From: Deltaproteobacteria bacterium
GTDB taxonomy: Bacteria > Desulfobacterota > Binatia > UTPRO1
DNA: 64,000 nucleotides
Reading direction: 5' to 3'
NCBI GenBank assembly: GCA_016200545.1
Contig: JACQEO010000041.1
Location: forward strand, 1-64,000
Below, piece by piece: positions 8,573-16,227 of this stretch (position 1 is the stretch's first letter; the number at the start of each line of letters is the position of its first letter). The notes beneath the pieces were generated by a model. It made no database searches and was not told where the DNA came from. It worked only from the letters and a program-made list of their open reading frames with translations. The position numbers and the translations under genes were made by a program.

Positions 8573-9996
8573 CCGGCGCAGCCCATGATCGCCTTCACCT
8601 CGAGGAACTCCTCGAAGCCATGCTCGCCCCACTCGCGGCCGTTGCCGGACTGCTTGTAGCCGCCGAAGGGCGCGGCGAAGTCGGGGCCGGCGCCGTTCAG
8701 ATGCACGTTCCCGGTGCGCAGCCGCGCGGCGACGCGCAGCGCATGCTCGGGATCGCCGGACGCGACGTAGCCCGAGAGACCGTACGGGGTGTCGTTGGCG
8801 ATACGGATCGCCTCCTCCTCGTCGTCGTAGGGGAGGATCGCGAGGACGGGGCCGAAGATCTCCTCGCGCGCGATCGTCATGTCGTTGCGGACGTTGGCGA
8901 AGACGGTCGGACGCACATAGTAGCCGCGCGCGAGACCGTCCGGACGGCCCGGACCGCCGGTCACCAGCTCGGCGCCTTCCTTGATACCGGCTTCAATGAG
9001 GCGCTGAATCTTGTCGAACTGCGCGCGGCTCACGACCGGGCCGATCGTCGTGCCTTCAGTGCGCGGGTCGCCGACCGTGACCGTCTCGGCCGCGGCCTTG
9101 GCGATCGCGACCGCCTCCGCCTGGCGGCTCCGCGGCACCAGCATGCGGGTCGGCGCGTTGCACGACTGGCCGCTATTGGTAAAGCAGCTGCGCACGCCGC
9201 CCTTGACGGTGGCCTTGAGATCCGCGTCGTCGAGAATGACGTTCGCGGACTTGCCGCCGAGCTCCTGGGCGACGCGCTTCACGTTGTCGGCCGCGGCCTT
9301 CGCGACTTGCACGCCGGCGCGCGTCGAGCCGGTGAACGACACCATCTCGATCCCCGGGTGCGCGGCGATGGCGGCGCCGACCGTCGCGCCGTCGCCATTC
9401 ACGAGGTTGAAGACCCCGGGCGGGACACCGGCCTCATGAAGGATCTCGGCGACGACGATCGCCGAGAGCGGCGCGATCTCACTCGGCTTCAGCACCATGG
9501 TGCAGCCGGCGGCGAGCGCCGGTGCCACCTTGCACATGATCTGGTTCACCGGCCAGTTCCACGGCGTGATGAAGCCGCAGACGCCGACCGGCTCCTTCAC
9601 GAGGCGCGTCGTCCCCTTGTTCTCGACGAAAGGATACGCGCGCAGGACCTCGAGCGTCTGCGCGAGGTGGGCGAGCCCGGACGGCGCCTGTGCCGCCTTC
9701 GCGAGCCACATCGGCGCTCCCATCTCGAGCGAGATCATTTCCGCGAGATCGCCGAGCCGCGCCTGATACGCTGCCATCACGCGCTCGAGCAGCGCGATGC
9801 GCTCCTCGCGCGAGGTGCGGCTGTAGGTTTCGAAGGCGCGGCGCGCGGCCACGACGGCGCGGTCGACGTCGGCGGCGCCTCCGAGGCTTATGCGGCCGAT
9901 CGGTTCCTCGGTCGACGGATCGATGACGTCGAGCGTCTTCGGCGTCGCCGGTGGGACCCAGCGGCCGTCGATGTAGAAGTTCAGGCATTCCTTCAT
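8569..9996 (-). CDS. NAD(P)-dependent aldehyde dehydrogenase
   Basis: A 475-residue ALDH-superfamily enzyme that oxidises an aldehyde to the acid with NAD(P)+. Visible motifs are TPWNWPVNQ, VSFTGSTRAG (nucleotide-binding loop), AQELGGKSANVI with the general-base Glu, and NSGQSCNAPTRML with the catalytic Cys. The C-terminal EIFGPVLAILPY is also standard. AAGGAGA precedes the ATG. It lies 43 bp after the thiolase, and its stop overlaps the P450 start, so the three genes form one operon. The likely role is oxidation of an aldehyde formed during P450-initiated side-chain degradation. Confidence 0.94.
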   Translation of the reverse strand: MKECLNFYIDGRWVPPATPKTLDVIDPSTEEPIGRISLGGAADVDRAVVAARRAFETYSRTSREERIALLERVMAAYQARLGDLAEMISLEMGAPMWLAKAAQAPSGLAHLAQTLEVLRAYPFVENKGTTRLVKEPVGVCGFITPWNWPVNQIMCKVAPALAAGCTMVLKPSEIAPLSAIVVAEILHEAGVPPGVFNLVNGDGATVGAAIAAHPGIEMVSFTGSTRAGVQVAKAAADNVKRVAQELGGKSANVILDDADLKATVKGGVRSCFTNSGQSCNAPTRMLVPRSRQAEAVAIAKAAAETVTVGDPRTEGTTIGPVVSRAQFDKIQRLIEAGIKEGAELVTGGPGRPDGLARGYYVRPTVFANVRNDMTIAREEIFGPVLAILPYDDEEEAIRIANDTPYGLSGYVASGDPEHALRVAARLRTGNVHLNGAGPDFAAPFGGYKQSGNGREWGEHGFEEFLEVKAIMGCAG

Positions 9997-10039
9997 GACG
10001 TCTCCTTGCGCGGCGCCGGGCGCCGCATTGGTCTCGAGG

Positions 10040-11230
10040 TCAGTCCAGGCGCTCGATGATGGTGGCGTTCGCCATGCCGCCGCCCTCGCACATGGTCTGC
10101 AGGCCGAAGCGGCCGCCGCTGCGCTCCAGGATGTTGAGCAAGGTCGTCATCAGGCGCGCGCCGCTGCATCCGAGGGGGTGCCCGAGGGCGATCGCGCCGC
10201 CGTTCAGGTTCACCTTGTCGAGGTCGGCGTCGACCTCGCGCTCCCACGCCAGGATGACGGGCGCGAACGCCTCGTTGATCTCGATCGCGTCGATGTCGCG
10301 GAGCGCGAGCTTGGCGCGCTCGAGGACGTTGCGAGTGGCGGGGATCGGGCCGGTCAGCATGATCACCGGGTCGACGCCGCCGAGCGCGAAGGCGTGGAAC
10401 CGCGCCCGCGGGCGCAATCCGAGCTCGAGCGCGCGTCGCTTCTCCATGACGAGCACCGCGGCGGTGCCGTCGGTGAGCTGACTCGAGTTGCCGGCGGTGA
10501 TGACGCCGTCGGGCTTGAAGGCGGGCTTCAGCGCCCCGAGCTTCTCGAGCGTGCTGTCCGGCCGCACGCCCTCGTCGCTGGTGATGACGTCGCGCGAGCC
10601 ATCCTCGCGGCGCACCTCGACGGACACGATCTCGTTCTTGAACCAGCCGTTCCGCGCCGCCGCCGCGGCCTTCTGGTGCGAGCCGACCGAGAAGGCGTCG
10701 AGCGCCGAGCGCGAGAGCTTCCACTTGTCGGCGATGATCTCGGCCGAAATCCCCTGCTGAACGAGGCCGCCGACCCCGTAGAGGTTCGCGTCGACGTAGC
10801 GTTGCATCATGGTCGGCCCGAACGGTTGGCCGCCGATGCCGACGCTCGTTCCCATCGGGACGCGGCTCATCGACTCGACGCCGGCGGCGATCACGACGTC
10901 GTAGGCGCCGGCGATCACGCCTTGCGCGGCGAAATGCAGCGCTTGCTGACTCGAGCCGCACTGGCGATCGACCGTCGTCCCGCAGACCGTCTCGGGAAAT
11001 CCGGCGGCGAGCGCGGCGTTGCGGCCGATGTTCAAGCCTTGCTCGCCGACCTGGCTGACGCAGCCCATGATCACGTCCTCGACCTCGCCCGGGTCGAGGC
11101 CGGTGCGCTCGACGATGGCCGCGAGGGCCTTGGCGGCGAGATCGACCGCGTGGACGGGGTAGAGGGCGCCCGTTTGCTTGCCACGTCCGAGGGGCGTCCG
11201 TACGGCATCGACGATCACGGCTTCACGCAT
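10040..11230 (-). CDS. Acetyl-CoA acyltransferase (thiolase)
   Basis: A 396-residue thiolase. The ATG at 11230 is preceded by AGAAGGAGA and gives the canonical MREAVIVDAVRTPLGR start, so an upstream in-frame ATG is rejected. The acyl-accepting Cys is in VDRQCGSSQQA (Cys 91), the His in ALGHPLGCSG and the second Cys in TMCEGGGMANA. The enzyme cleaves 3-ketoacyl-CoA to acetyl-CoA and a shortened acyl-CoA, or runs in reverse. It is first in the operon with an aldehyde dehydrogenase and a P450, reminiscent of FadA5-type thiolases in sterol side-chain degradation, though sequence alone does not fix the substrate. Confidence 0.94.
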   Translation of the reverse strand: MREAVIVDAVRTPLGRGKQTGALYPVHAVDLAAKALAAIVERTGLDPGEVEDVIMGCVSQVGEQGLNIGRNAALAAGFPETVCGTTVDRQCGSSQQALHFAAQGVIAGAYDVVIAAGVESMSRVPMGTSVGIGGQPFGPTMMQRYVDANLYGVGGLVQQGISAEIIADKWKLSRSALDAFSVGSHQKAAAAARNGWFKNEIVSVEVRREDGSRDVITSDEGVRPDSTLEKLGALKPAFKPDGVITAGNSSQLTDGTAAVLVMEKRRALELGLRPRARFHAFALGGVDPVIMLTGPIPATRNVLERAKLALRDIDAIEINEAFAPVILAWEREVDADLDKVNLNGGAIALGHPLGCSGARLMTTLLNILERSGGRFGLQTMCEGGGMANATIIERLD

Positions 11231-11343
11231 GGTGTCTCCTTCTCGACGCACTTTGCTCGAACCGGCGTGCTCGTTCAACCGGGTGCGCTTGCGCGCCGGC
11301 CGCCGTCACGTGGTAGAGCGAAATGCTGCGGATGAGGACACCG

Positions 11344-11760
11344 ATGGACGAGACGGCGGGCGCGGTGCGCTGGTTGCGGGTGAGCTATTGGACAGGTGCG
11401 GTGACCGACGCGCTCGCGGCCGTCCAAATGCTCATCCCGTCGCTCTTCGCGTTCGGAAACGGGCTCCCGGCGTTCGCCCCTGGGAGCGACTACCGCTTCG
11501 CGATGGGGATGGGCGCGTCGCTGATGCTCGGCTGGACCGTGCTTCTCCTGTGGGCCGATCGCCGACCGATCGCACGCCGCGGCGTCCTCCTGATCACGAT
11601 CGTGCCGGTGATCGTGGGATTGGCGATCAACGACCTCGTCGCCGTGCGCGCGGGATTTCTCCCGGCGCGGTCGCAAGCGCCGGTGTGGGTCCTGCAGCTG
11701 GTGCTCGCTGCGCTGTTCGCGGTGAGCTACCGTCGCGGCGGCCGGGTCGCCGCCGACTGA
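11344..11760 (+). CDS. Four-helix integral membrane protein, unknown
   Basis: A 138-residue protein with four predicted membrane helices (about residues 12-32, 48-68, 75-95 and 108-128). GAGG lies about 7 bases before the ATG at 11344; in-frame starts at 11323 and 11332 would add a few residues. There are short charged loops (WADRRPIARR) and a basic C-terminus. I do not recognise a named family. It is divergent from the thiolase operon (start codons about 110 bp apart) and convergent with the histidine kinase. Codon use matches its neighbours. Confidence 0.6.
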   Translation: MDETAGAVRWLRVSYWTGAVTDALAAVQMLIPSLFAFGNGLPAFAPGSDYRFAMGMGASLMLGWTVLLLWADRRPIARRGVLLITIVPVIVGLAINDLVAVRAGFLPARSQAPVWVLQLVLAALFAVSYRRGGRVAAD

Positions 11761-11793
11761 GCGACTGAGCGCGGCGGGTGGCAGAGGGAGGGA

Positions 11794-11818
11794 GCGGTCG
11801 GGATTTACTCCCGGCCGC
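11794..11818. terminator. Ten-pair hairpin between convergent genes
   Basis: GCGGTCGGGA, loop TTTAC, TCCCGGCCGC: ten pairs with one G-T wobble, between the convergent membrane-protein and kinase genes. It could terminate in both directions. There is no clear T-tract. Confidence 0.45.
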
Positions 11819-11854
11819 GACGCCCATCGCGAGCGTAGCGAGCGGGGGCAAAAT

Positions 11855-13063
11855 CTATTGAATCGTGAGACGAAACGCCGCGCCACCGAGCGCGGACGGA
11901 GCGACGTCGAGGTCGCCACCGTGCAGGCGCGCGATCATGCGCGCGATCGGCAGTCCGAGCCCGACGCCGCCCTCTCCGCGCGCCGGATCGAGGCGCACGA
12001 AGCGCGCGAAGATCCGCCCCGCGTCGGCGTCGGCGATGCCCGGGCCGGAATCTTCCACCGCGACGGTGATCGTTCCGCCGTGTACGGCGGCGCCGACGTG
12101 GATGCGCGCGCCGGTCTCGCTATGGCGGAGCGCGTTCTCGAGCAGGTTGGCGATCGCCCGCTCGACCAGCGCACGATCGGCCCGTACCGCGACCGGCGCC
12201 GGCGAGAGTGCGATCGTCTTGCCGAGGCGTTCGGCCGCCGGCGCGTAGAAGCTCACCAGCTCGTCGAGCAGCGCGCCGAGATCGACGCGCTCGCGCGCGA
12301 GCGGCAAGCGACCCTCCTCACCCTTGGCGAGGAGCAGCAGCTGCTCGATCGTGCGCCGCATCTCCTCCGCGGTGTCGCGGATGGCCTCGAGCGCGTCGTC
12401 TTTCGCGGCCGGGTCCTGCGTCGTACTGAGTGCGACCTCGGCGCCGTTCAAGACGCGGTTGACGCGCGTTCGCAGCTCGTGGGCGACGTCGGCGCCGAAC
12501 GCCGCCATCCTGTCGAACGCTTCGCGCATGGGCCGGAGCGTGCGCCGCGCTCCCACTATGCCGAGCCCGAGCGATCCGACGATGCCGAGCACGACAACGA
12601 CCGCGGCGCGCGCCGCGAGCTCGCGGCGTTCGCGCGCGAAGTGGCCGAGCGAGAGCGCGGCCGTGATCGTGACGCCGCTCGGCAGGCGGCGCTCGCGCAG
12701 CAGATACTCACGCTCCGCCGCGCCGAGCACGGCGCGCAAGGACACCTCGCGACGGAGCGGGGCGTCGGCGATCCAGCTACCGCCGCTCGCGATCACGGCG
12801 CCCGACTCGTCGCTGACGCGGTAGGCGACACCACGATGCAGCGGCACCGCCGTCGCGACGCCGTGCTCCGTCGTCGCCGCCGCGACCACCGCGATCGCGT
12901 CGTCGAGCATCGTTCCTTGCTCCTCGAGCGCCTCGAGGAGCGCGTAGGCGAGGAGACCGCACAGCAAGAGGGACGTGAACGCCGCCGTTACGCCGGCGAG
13001 GAGGAGCGCGAGACGAACGTCGAGGCGGGTGAAGACCCGTGGCGTTCTACTCGCCCAGCGCAT
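11855..13063 (-). CDS. Sensor histidine kinase, HAMP type
   Basis: A 402-residue inner-membrane kinase. Membrane segments at about 17-42 and 153-171 flank a periplasmic sensor of roughly 110 residues. A short linker leads to the dimerisation domain with the phospho-acceptor His 195 (ADVAHELRTRVNRV), then the ATPase domain with NLLENALRH (N box), EDSGPGIAD (G1) and GVGLGLPIA (G2). The residue usually proline at H+5 is Arg here. The ATG at 13063 overlaps the response regulator stop by 17 bp, which decides the start. It presumably senses the metal or other cue that induces the divergent RND pump. Confidence 0.9.
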   Translation of the reverse strand: MRWASRTPRVFTRLDVRLALLLAGVTAAFTSLLLCGLLAYALLEALEEQGTMLDDAIAVVAAATTEHGVATAVPLHRGVAYRVSDESGAVIASGGSWIADAPLRREVSLRAVLGAAEREYLLRERRLPSGVTITAALSLGHFARERRELAARAAVVVVLGIVGSLGLGIVGARRTLRPMREAFDRMAAFGADVAHELRTRVNRVLNGAEVALSTTQDPAAKDDALEAIRDTAEEMRRTIEQLLLLAKGEEGRLPLARERVDLGALLDELVSFYAPAAERLGKTIALSPAPVAVRADRALVERAIANLLENALRHSETGARIHVGAAVHGGTITVAVEDSGPGIADADAGRIFARFVRLDPARGEGGVGLGLPIARMIARLHGGDLDVAPSALGGAAFRLTIQ

Positions 13064-13733
13064 AGCCGATGCCGCGCACGGTGCGGATGGTGTCCGCCGC
13101 ACCCGCGCTCTCGAGTTTCCGGCGCAAGCGCGCGACGTGGACGTCGACGACGTTCGTCCCGGGCTCGAAGCGATAGCCCCAGACCGTCGCCAGCAGATCG
13201 CGGCGCGTGACCGTGCTCCCATGCTGCTCCGCGAGCGCCAGCAGGATGTCGAACTCGACGCGCGTGAGATCGACGTGGCGGCCATGCGCGGTGACACGGC
13301 GGTGCAGCGGGTCGATGTCGAGCGCGTCGACCCGCAGTGAATCGACGCGGCGGGTGGGGCGCCGCAGCAGCGCGCGCAGGCGTGCCATCAGCTCGGCGAA
13401 CGCGAACGGCTTCACGAGGTAATCGTCGGCGCCGCGCTCGAGACCCTCGACGCGCTCCGGGACCTGATCGCGCGCGGTGAGGATCAGCACCGGCACGTCG
13501 TCGCCGCGTGCGCGGAGTTCTTCCAACACGTCGTAGCCGCTACCTCCGGGTACCATGAGGTCGAGGATCACGGCGTCGAAGCGCGTCGTGGCGACGCTCC
13601 GCAACGCCTCGGCGCAGCTCGCCGCCCAGGTGACGTCGAACCCCGAGCGCGTGAAGCCGGCGCGCAGCGCGTCGGCGGTCTGCGAATCATCCTCGAGCAA
13701 CAGAATGTGCACGCCAGCGTCCTCGGCCCGCAT
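13047..13733 (-). CDS. OmpR/PhoB-family response regulator
   Basis: A 228-residue regulator. The receiver domain (about 8-120) has the acidic pair in LLLEDDSQ, phospho-acceptor Asp 58 in AVILDLMVPGG, the Thr in LILTARD and the Lys in DDYLVKPF. The winged-helix domain (about 130-228) ends DTIRTVRGIGYALGE, typical of CopR/CzcR/IrlR regulators. A GTG seven codons in (VHILLLEDD) is an alternative start. It is encoded just before its kinase with a 17-bp overlap and divergently from the efflux operon, so it probably activates that operon. Confidence 0.92.
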   Translation of the reverse strand: MRAEDAGVHILLLEDDSQTADALRAGFTRSGFDVTWAASCAEALRSVATTRFDAVILDLMVPGGSGYDVLEELRARGDDVPVLILTARDQVPERVEGLERGADDYLVKPFAFAELMARLRALLRRPTRRVDSLRVDALDIDPLHRRVTAHGRHVDLTRVEFDILLALAEQHGSTVTRRDLLATVWGYRFEPGTNVVDVHVARLRRKLESAGAADTIRTVRGIGYALGE

Positions 13734-13821
13734 CGTAGCGACGGAGGCGGCGGCGACGCCAGGGGTGGGGACGGCGTTGCGTGCCGGATGCGGCGAAAAC
13801 GTCGGATCGCGAGGCGTCGCG

Positions 13822-13841
13822 ACATGAAGAGTGCGTCATGT
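13822..13841. promoter_or_regulatory. Inverted repeat upstream of RND operon
   Basis: ACATGA, spacer of 8, TCATGT, in the divergent gap between the response regulator and the efflux genes. The position suits a regulator site. The repeat is short and its function is a guess. Confidence 0.3.
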
Positions 13842-13903
13842 TGCGTTCCGAACCTTGCCAGGCGCGGGCGCGACTTGCACGCTCACGGTGGCGAGCCGAT
13901 TTC

Positions 13904-15349
13904 GTGCGCCCCATCCCATCCATACTTGTCGTCCTCGCGAGCGCCGGCGTGCTCGCCTGTCAGCGCATTCCGGCGCGGCCGCTCGCACCCGAGCGGACGC
14001 TCGCCGCCTTCGAGGCGCGATCGCTCGACGCGCCCGGTCTCGCGGCGTTTCTCGCCGCCGCGCTCGGACGGTCGCCCGCCGAGTGGCCGCTCCGCGAATG
14101 GGATCTGCGCACGCTGACGCTCGCCGCGCTCTACTTCCATCCGGGTCTCGACGTGGTGCGCGCGCATGCCGACGTCGCCCGCGCCGCCGTGGAGAGCGCC
14201 GGTGCGCGACCGAATCCGACGCTGTCGCTCGCACCGCAGCTCAGCGCCAATCCCCAGGGTGCGGTGTCGCCGTGGTTGGCGGCGGTGCACTTCGATTGGC
14301 CGATCGAGACCGCCGGCAAGCGGGCGCGCCGCGTCGAGCGCGCCGACGCCGCCGCCGCGGCGGCACGGGAGGCGGTCATCGTCGAGGCCTGGCGTATCCG
14401 GCGCCAGTTGGAGTCGTCGCTGGTGGCGCTTGCCACCGCCTGCCGCCAACGCGACGCGCTCGCCGAGGAGGTCGGTCTCGAGGAGCGCGTGGTCGCGCTG
14501 CTCGAGCATCGCTTGCGGGCGGGTTCGGCGGCGGCGAACGACGTCGCGCCGGGCCGCCGCGCCCTCCTGCAGGCGACGACCGAGCGCGCGGCGGCGGAGG
14601 CGCAGGTCGGCGACGCGTTCGCGCGCCTCGCGGCGGCGCTCGGCGTTGCCGCGAGCGCGCTCGCGGGTGTCACGCTGCCCCAGGGCCTCGACGCGTCGGA
14701 CGCCGACGCGCTGCTGAGCGTCTCGCCCGACGAGGCGCGGCGGCGCGCGCTCCGCGAGCGCGCCGACGTGCGCCAGGCGCTCGCCGACTATGCGGCCGCC
14801 GAGGCGACGCTCCGTCTCGAGCTCGCGCGCCAGTACCCCGACCTCCACCTCGGCCCCGGCTACGAATTCGACCAGGGCCAGAATAAATGGGGCCTCAGCC
14901 TGTCGCTCGATCTGCCGATCCTCGATCGCAACCAAGGGCCGATCGCGGAAGCCGTCGCCGGGCGCGCGGAGGCGGCGGCGAAGTTCGTGGCGACACAGGC
15001 CGGCGTCATCGCCGAGATCGAACAGGCGCTGGCGCGTCGCGACGGCGAGCGCGCCCGCCACGAGCGCATGCGCATCCTCAGCGCCGATCGCGAGGCGAAT
15101 CTCGCGCGCGCGACCGCCGCGATGACGTTCGGCGCGGTCGATCGCGTCGCGGTGCTCGATGCCGAGATCGAGCGGCGGCGCGCCGCGCGCGCCGCGACCG
15201 ATGCCGAGGGTGCGCTCGCGCAGGCGCTCGTCGACCTCGAGGCGGCGATGGAAGGGCCGTTGCCGTCCGTGGTGCTCGATCGGCCGCTCGCGGAGACTAC
15301 CGTCCCCGAGGGGCAGCGCGTCGCGCACGCAATCGGAGGTGCGACGTGA
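13904..15349 (+). CDS. TolC-family outer-membrane efflux lipoprotein
   Basis: A 481-residue outer-membrane channel subunit (OEP family). I prefer the GTG at 13904 because it gives a compact lipoprotein signal (MRPIPSILVVLASAGVLAC, Cys 19). An ATG at 13838 would give an unusually long n-region and overlaps an inverted repeat. The protein has two OEP repeats rich in Ala, Arg and Glu that form long coiled helices, and shows the family motif GYEFDQGQNKWGLSLSLDLP. It is the first gene of a three-gene operon. Its stop overlaps the adaptor start (GTGA). It should dock with the adaptor and RND pump to span the envelope. Confidence 0.88.
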   Translation: MRPIPSILVVLASAGVLACQRIPARPLAPERTLAAFEARSLDAPGLAAFLAAALGRSPAEWPLREWDLRTLTLAALYFHPGLDVVRAHADVARAAVESAGARPNPTLSLAPQLSANPQGAVSPWLAAVHFDWPIETAGKRARRVERADAAAAAAREAVIVEAWRIRRQLESSLVALATACRQRDALAEEVGLEERVVALLEHRLRAGSAAANDVAPGRRALLQATTERAAAEAQVGDAFARLAAALGVAASALAGVTLPQGLDASDADALLSVSPDEARRRALRERADVRQALADYAAAEATLRLELARQYPDLHLGPGYEFDQGQNKWGLSLSLDLPILDRNQGPIAEAVAGRAEAAAKFVATQAGVIAEIEQALARRDGERARHERMRILSADREANLARATAAMTFGAVDRVAVLDAEIERRRAARAATDAEGALAQALVDLEAAMEGPLPSVVLDRPLAETTVPEGQRVAHAIGGAT

Positions 15350-16221
15350 CGGCGCGCCGCGTGATCGCGCTGCTGCTCGTCACCGGCGGTCTCGGTGTCG
15401 CTGGCGCGCAGGCGACGCCGCCCGCCGACGTCGAGACGGTGCGCGTCGAGCGCGGCACCGCGGTCGCGGAGGTCGAGGCATTCGGGCGCGTGCTCGATCC
15501 GCTGCCGCTCGTCGAGGCGCTGCACGCGCGTGCGGCGGCGCGCGCCGCGGCGGCGGTCGCGCGCGCCGAGCACGAGCGCGTCGCGAGCCTGCATCGCGAT
15601 GCGCAGAACGCCTCGACGCGCGATCTCGAGGGCGCGCGCGCCGCGCTCGACCGCGCGACCCTCGAGCTCGCGAGCGCGACGGCGCGCGGCACGCTCGCCT
15701 GGGGCGGAGCGTTCGCGGCGTCGGACGCGCTTGCCGACGATCTCGTCGGCGGCCGCGCCGCGATCGCGCGCATCGACCTGCCGGCGGGCGAGCACGTCGC
15801 GGGCGCGCCGGCGACCGTCACCGTCGCCGCCGTCGGGGACGCAGAGCGCCGCCTCGCGGCGCGCGTCCTCGGCCCGGCGCCGACCACCGATCCGCTGCTG
15901 CAAGGCGAGGCGTACCTCGTGCTCCTCGGCGCGGCGGCGCCCGCGCCCGGGACGTCGCTGCGGGCGACGGTGCCACGGCAGGCCGAGCCGCTCACCGGCG
16001 TCGCCGTTCCGCGCGCCGCGATCGTCTGGTCGGCGGGCCGTCCGCTCGCCTACGTCGAGACGAGTCCCGGGGTCTTCGAGCGGCGCGCGCTCACGCTCGC
16101 CGTGGCGCTCCCCGGCGCCTGGCTCGTCACCGACGGCGTCATCCCCGGCGACCGCGTCGTCACCACCGGCGCCGCCCAGCTCCTGTCGTCGGAGATCTTG
16201 CACACGCAGCCCGCGGACTGA
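15346..16221 (+). CDS. RND efflux periplasmic adaptor (membrane fusion protein), short
   Basis: A 291-residue adaptor. It starts at GTG 15346, with CGGAGGT about 8 bases upstream, overlapping the previous stop as GTGA. A Sec-type signal (RVIALLLVTGGLGVAGAQA) is followed by a barrel strand (VERGTAVAEVEAFGRVLDP), a short Ala/Arg-rich helical hairpin (about 55-110), and C-terminal beta domains including AVPRAAIVWSAGRPLAYVE, VFERRALTL and VIPGDRVVTTGAAQLLSSE, the usual CusB/CzcB ending. It is shorter than typical metal adaptors (about 380-500 residues): the hairpin is small and no His/Met-rich metal-binding N-terminus is visible. It precedes the pump by 6 bp. Confidence 0.85.
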   Translation: MTARRVIALLLVTGGLGVAGAQATPPADVETVRVERGTAVAEVEAFGRVLDPLPLVEALHARAAARAAAAVARAEHERVASLHRDAQNASTRDLEGARAALDRATLELASATARGTLAWGGAFAASDALADDLVGGRAAIARIDLPAGEHVAGAPATVTVAAVGDAERRLAARVLGPAPTTDPLLQGEAYLVLLGAAAPAPGTSLRATVPRQAEPLTGVAVPRAAIVWSAGRPLAYVETSPGVFERRALTLAVALPGAWLVTDGVIPGDRVVTTGAAQLLSSEILHTQPAD

Positions 16222-16227
16222 GCGGCG

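Noticed and set aside
11820..11850. Terminator from the GCGAGCG repeats after the hairpin
   Set aside because: The two GCGAGCG copies are direct, not inverted, so they cannot form a stem.
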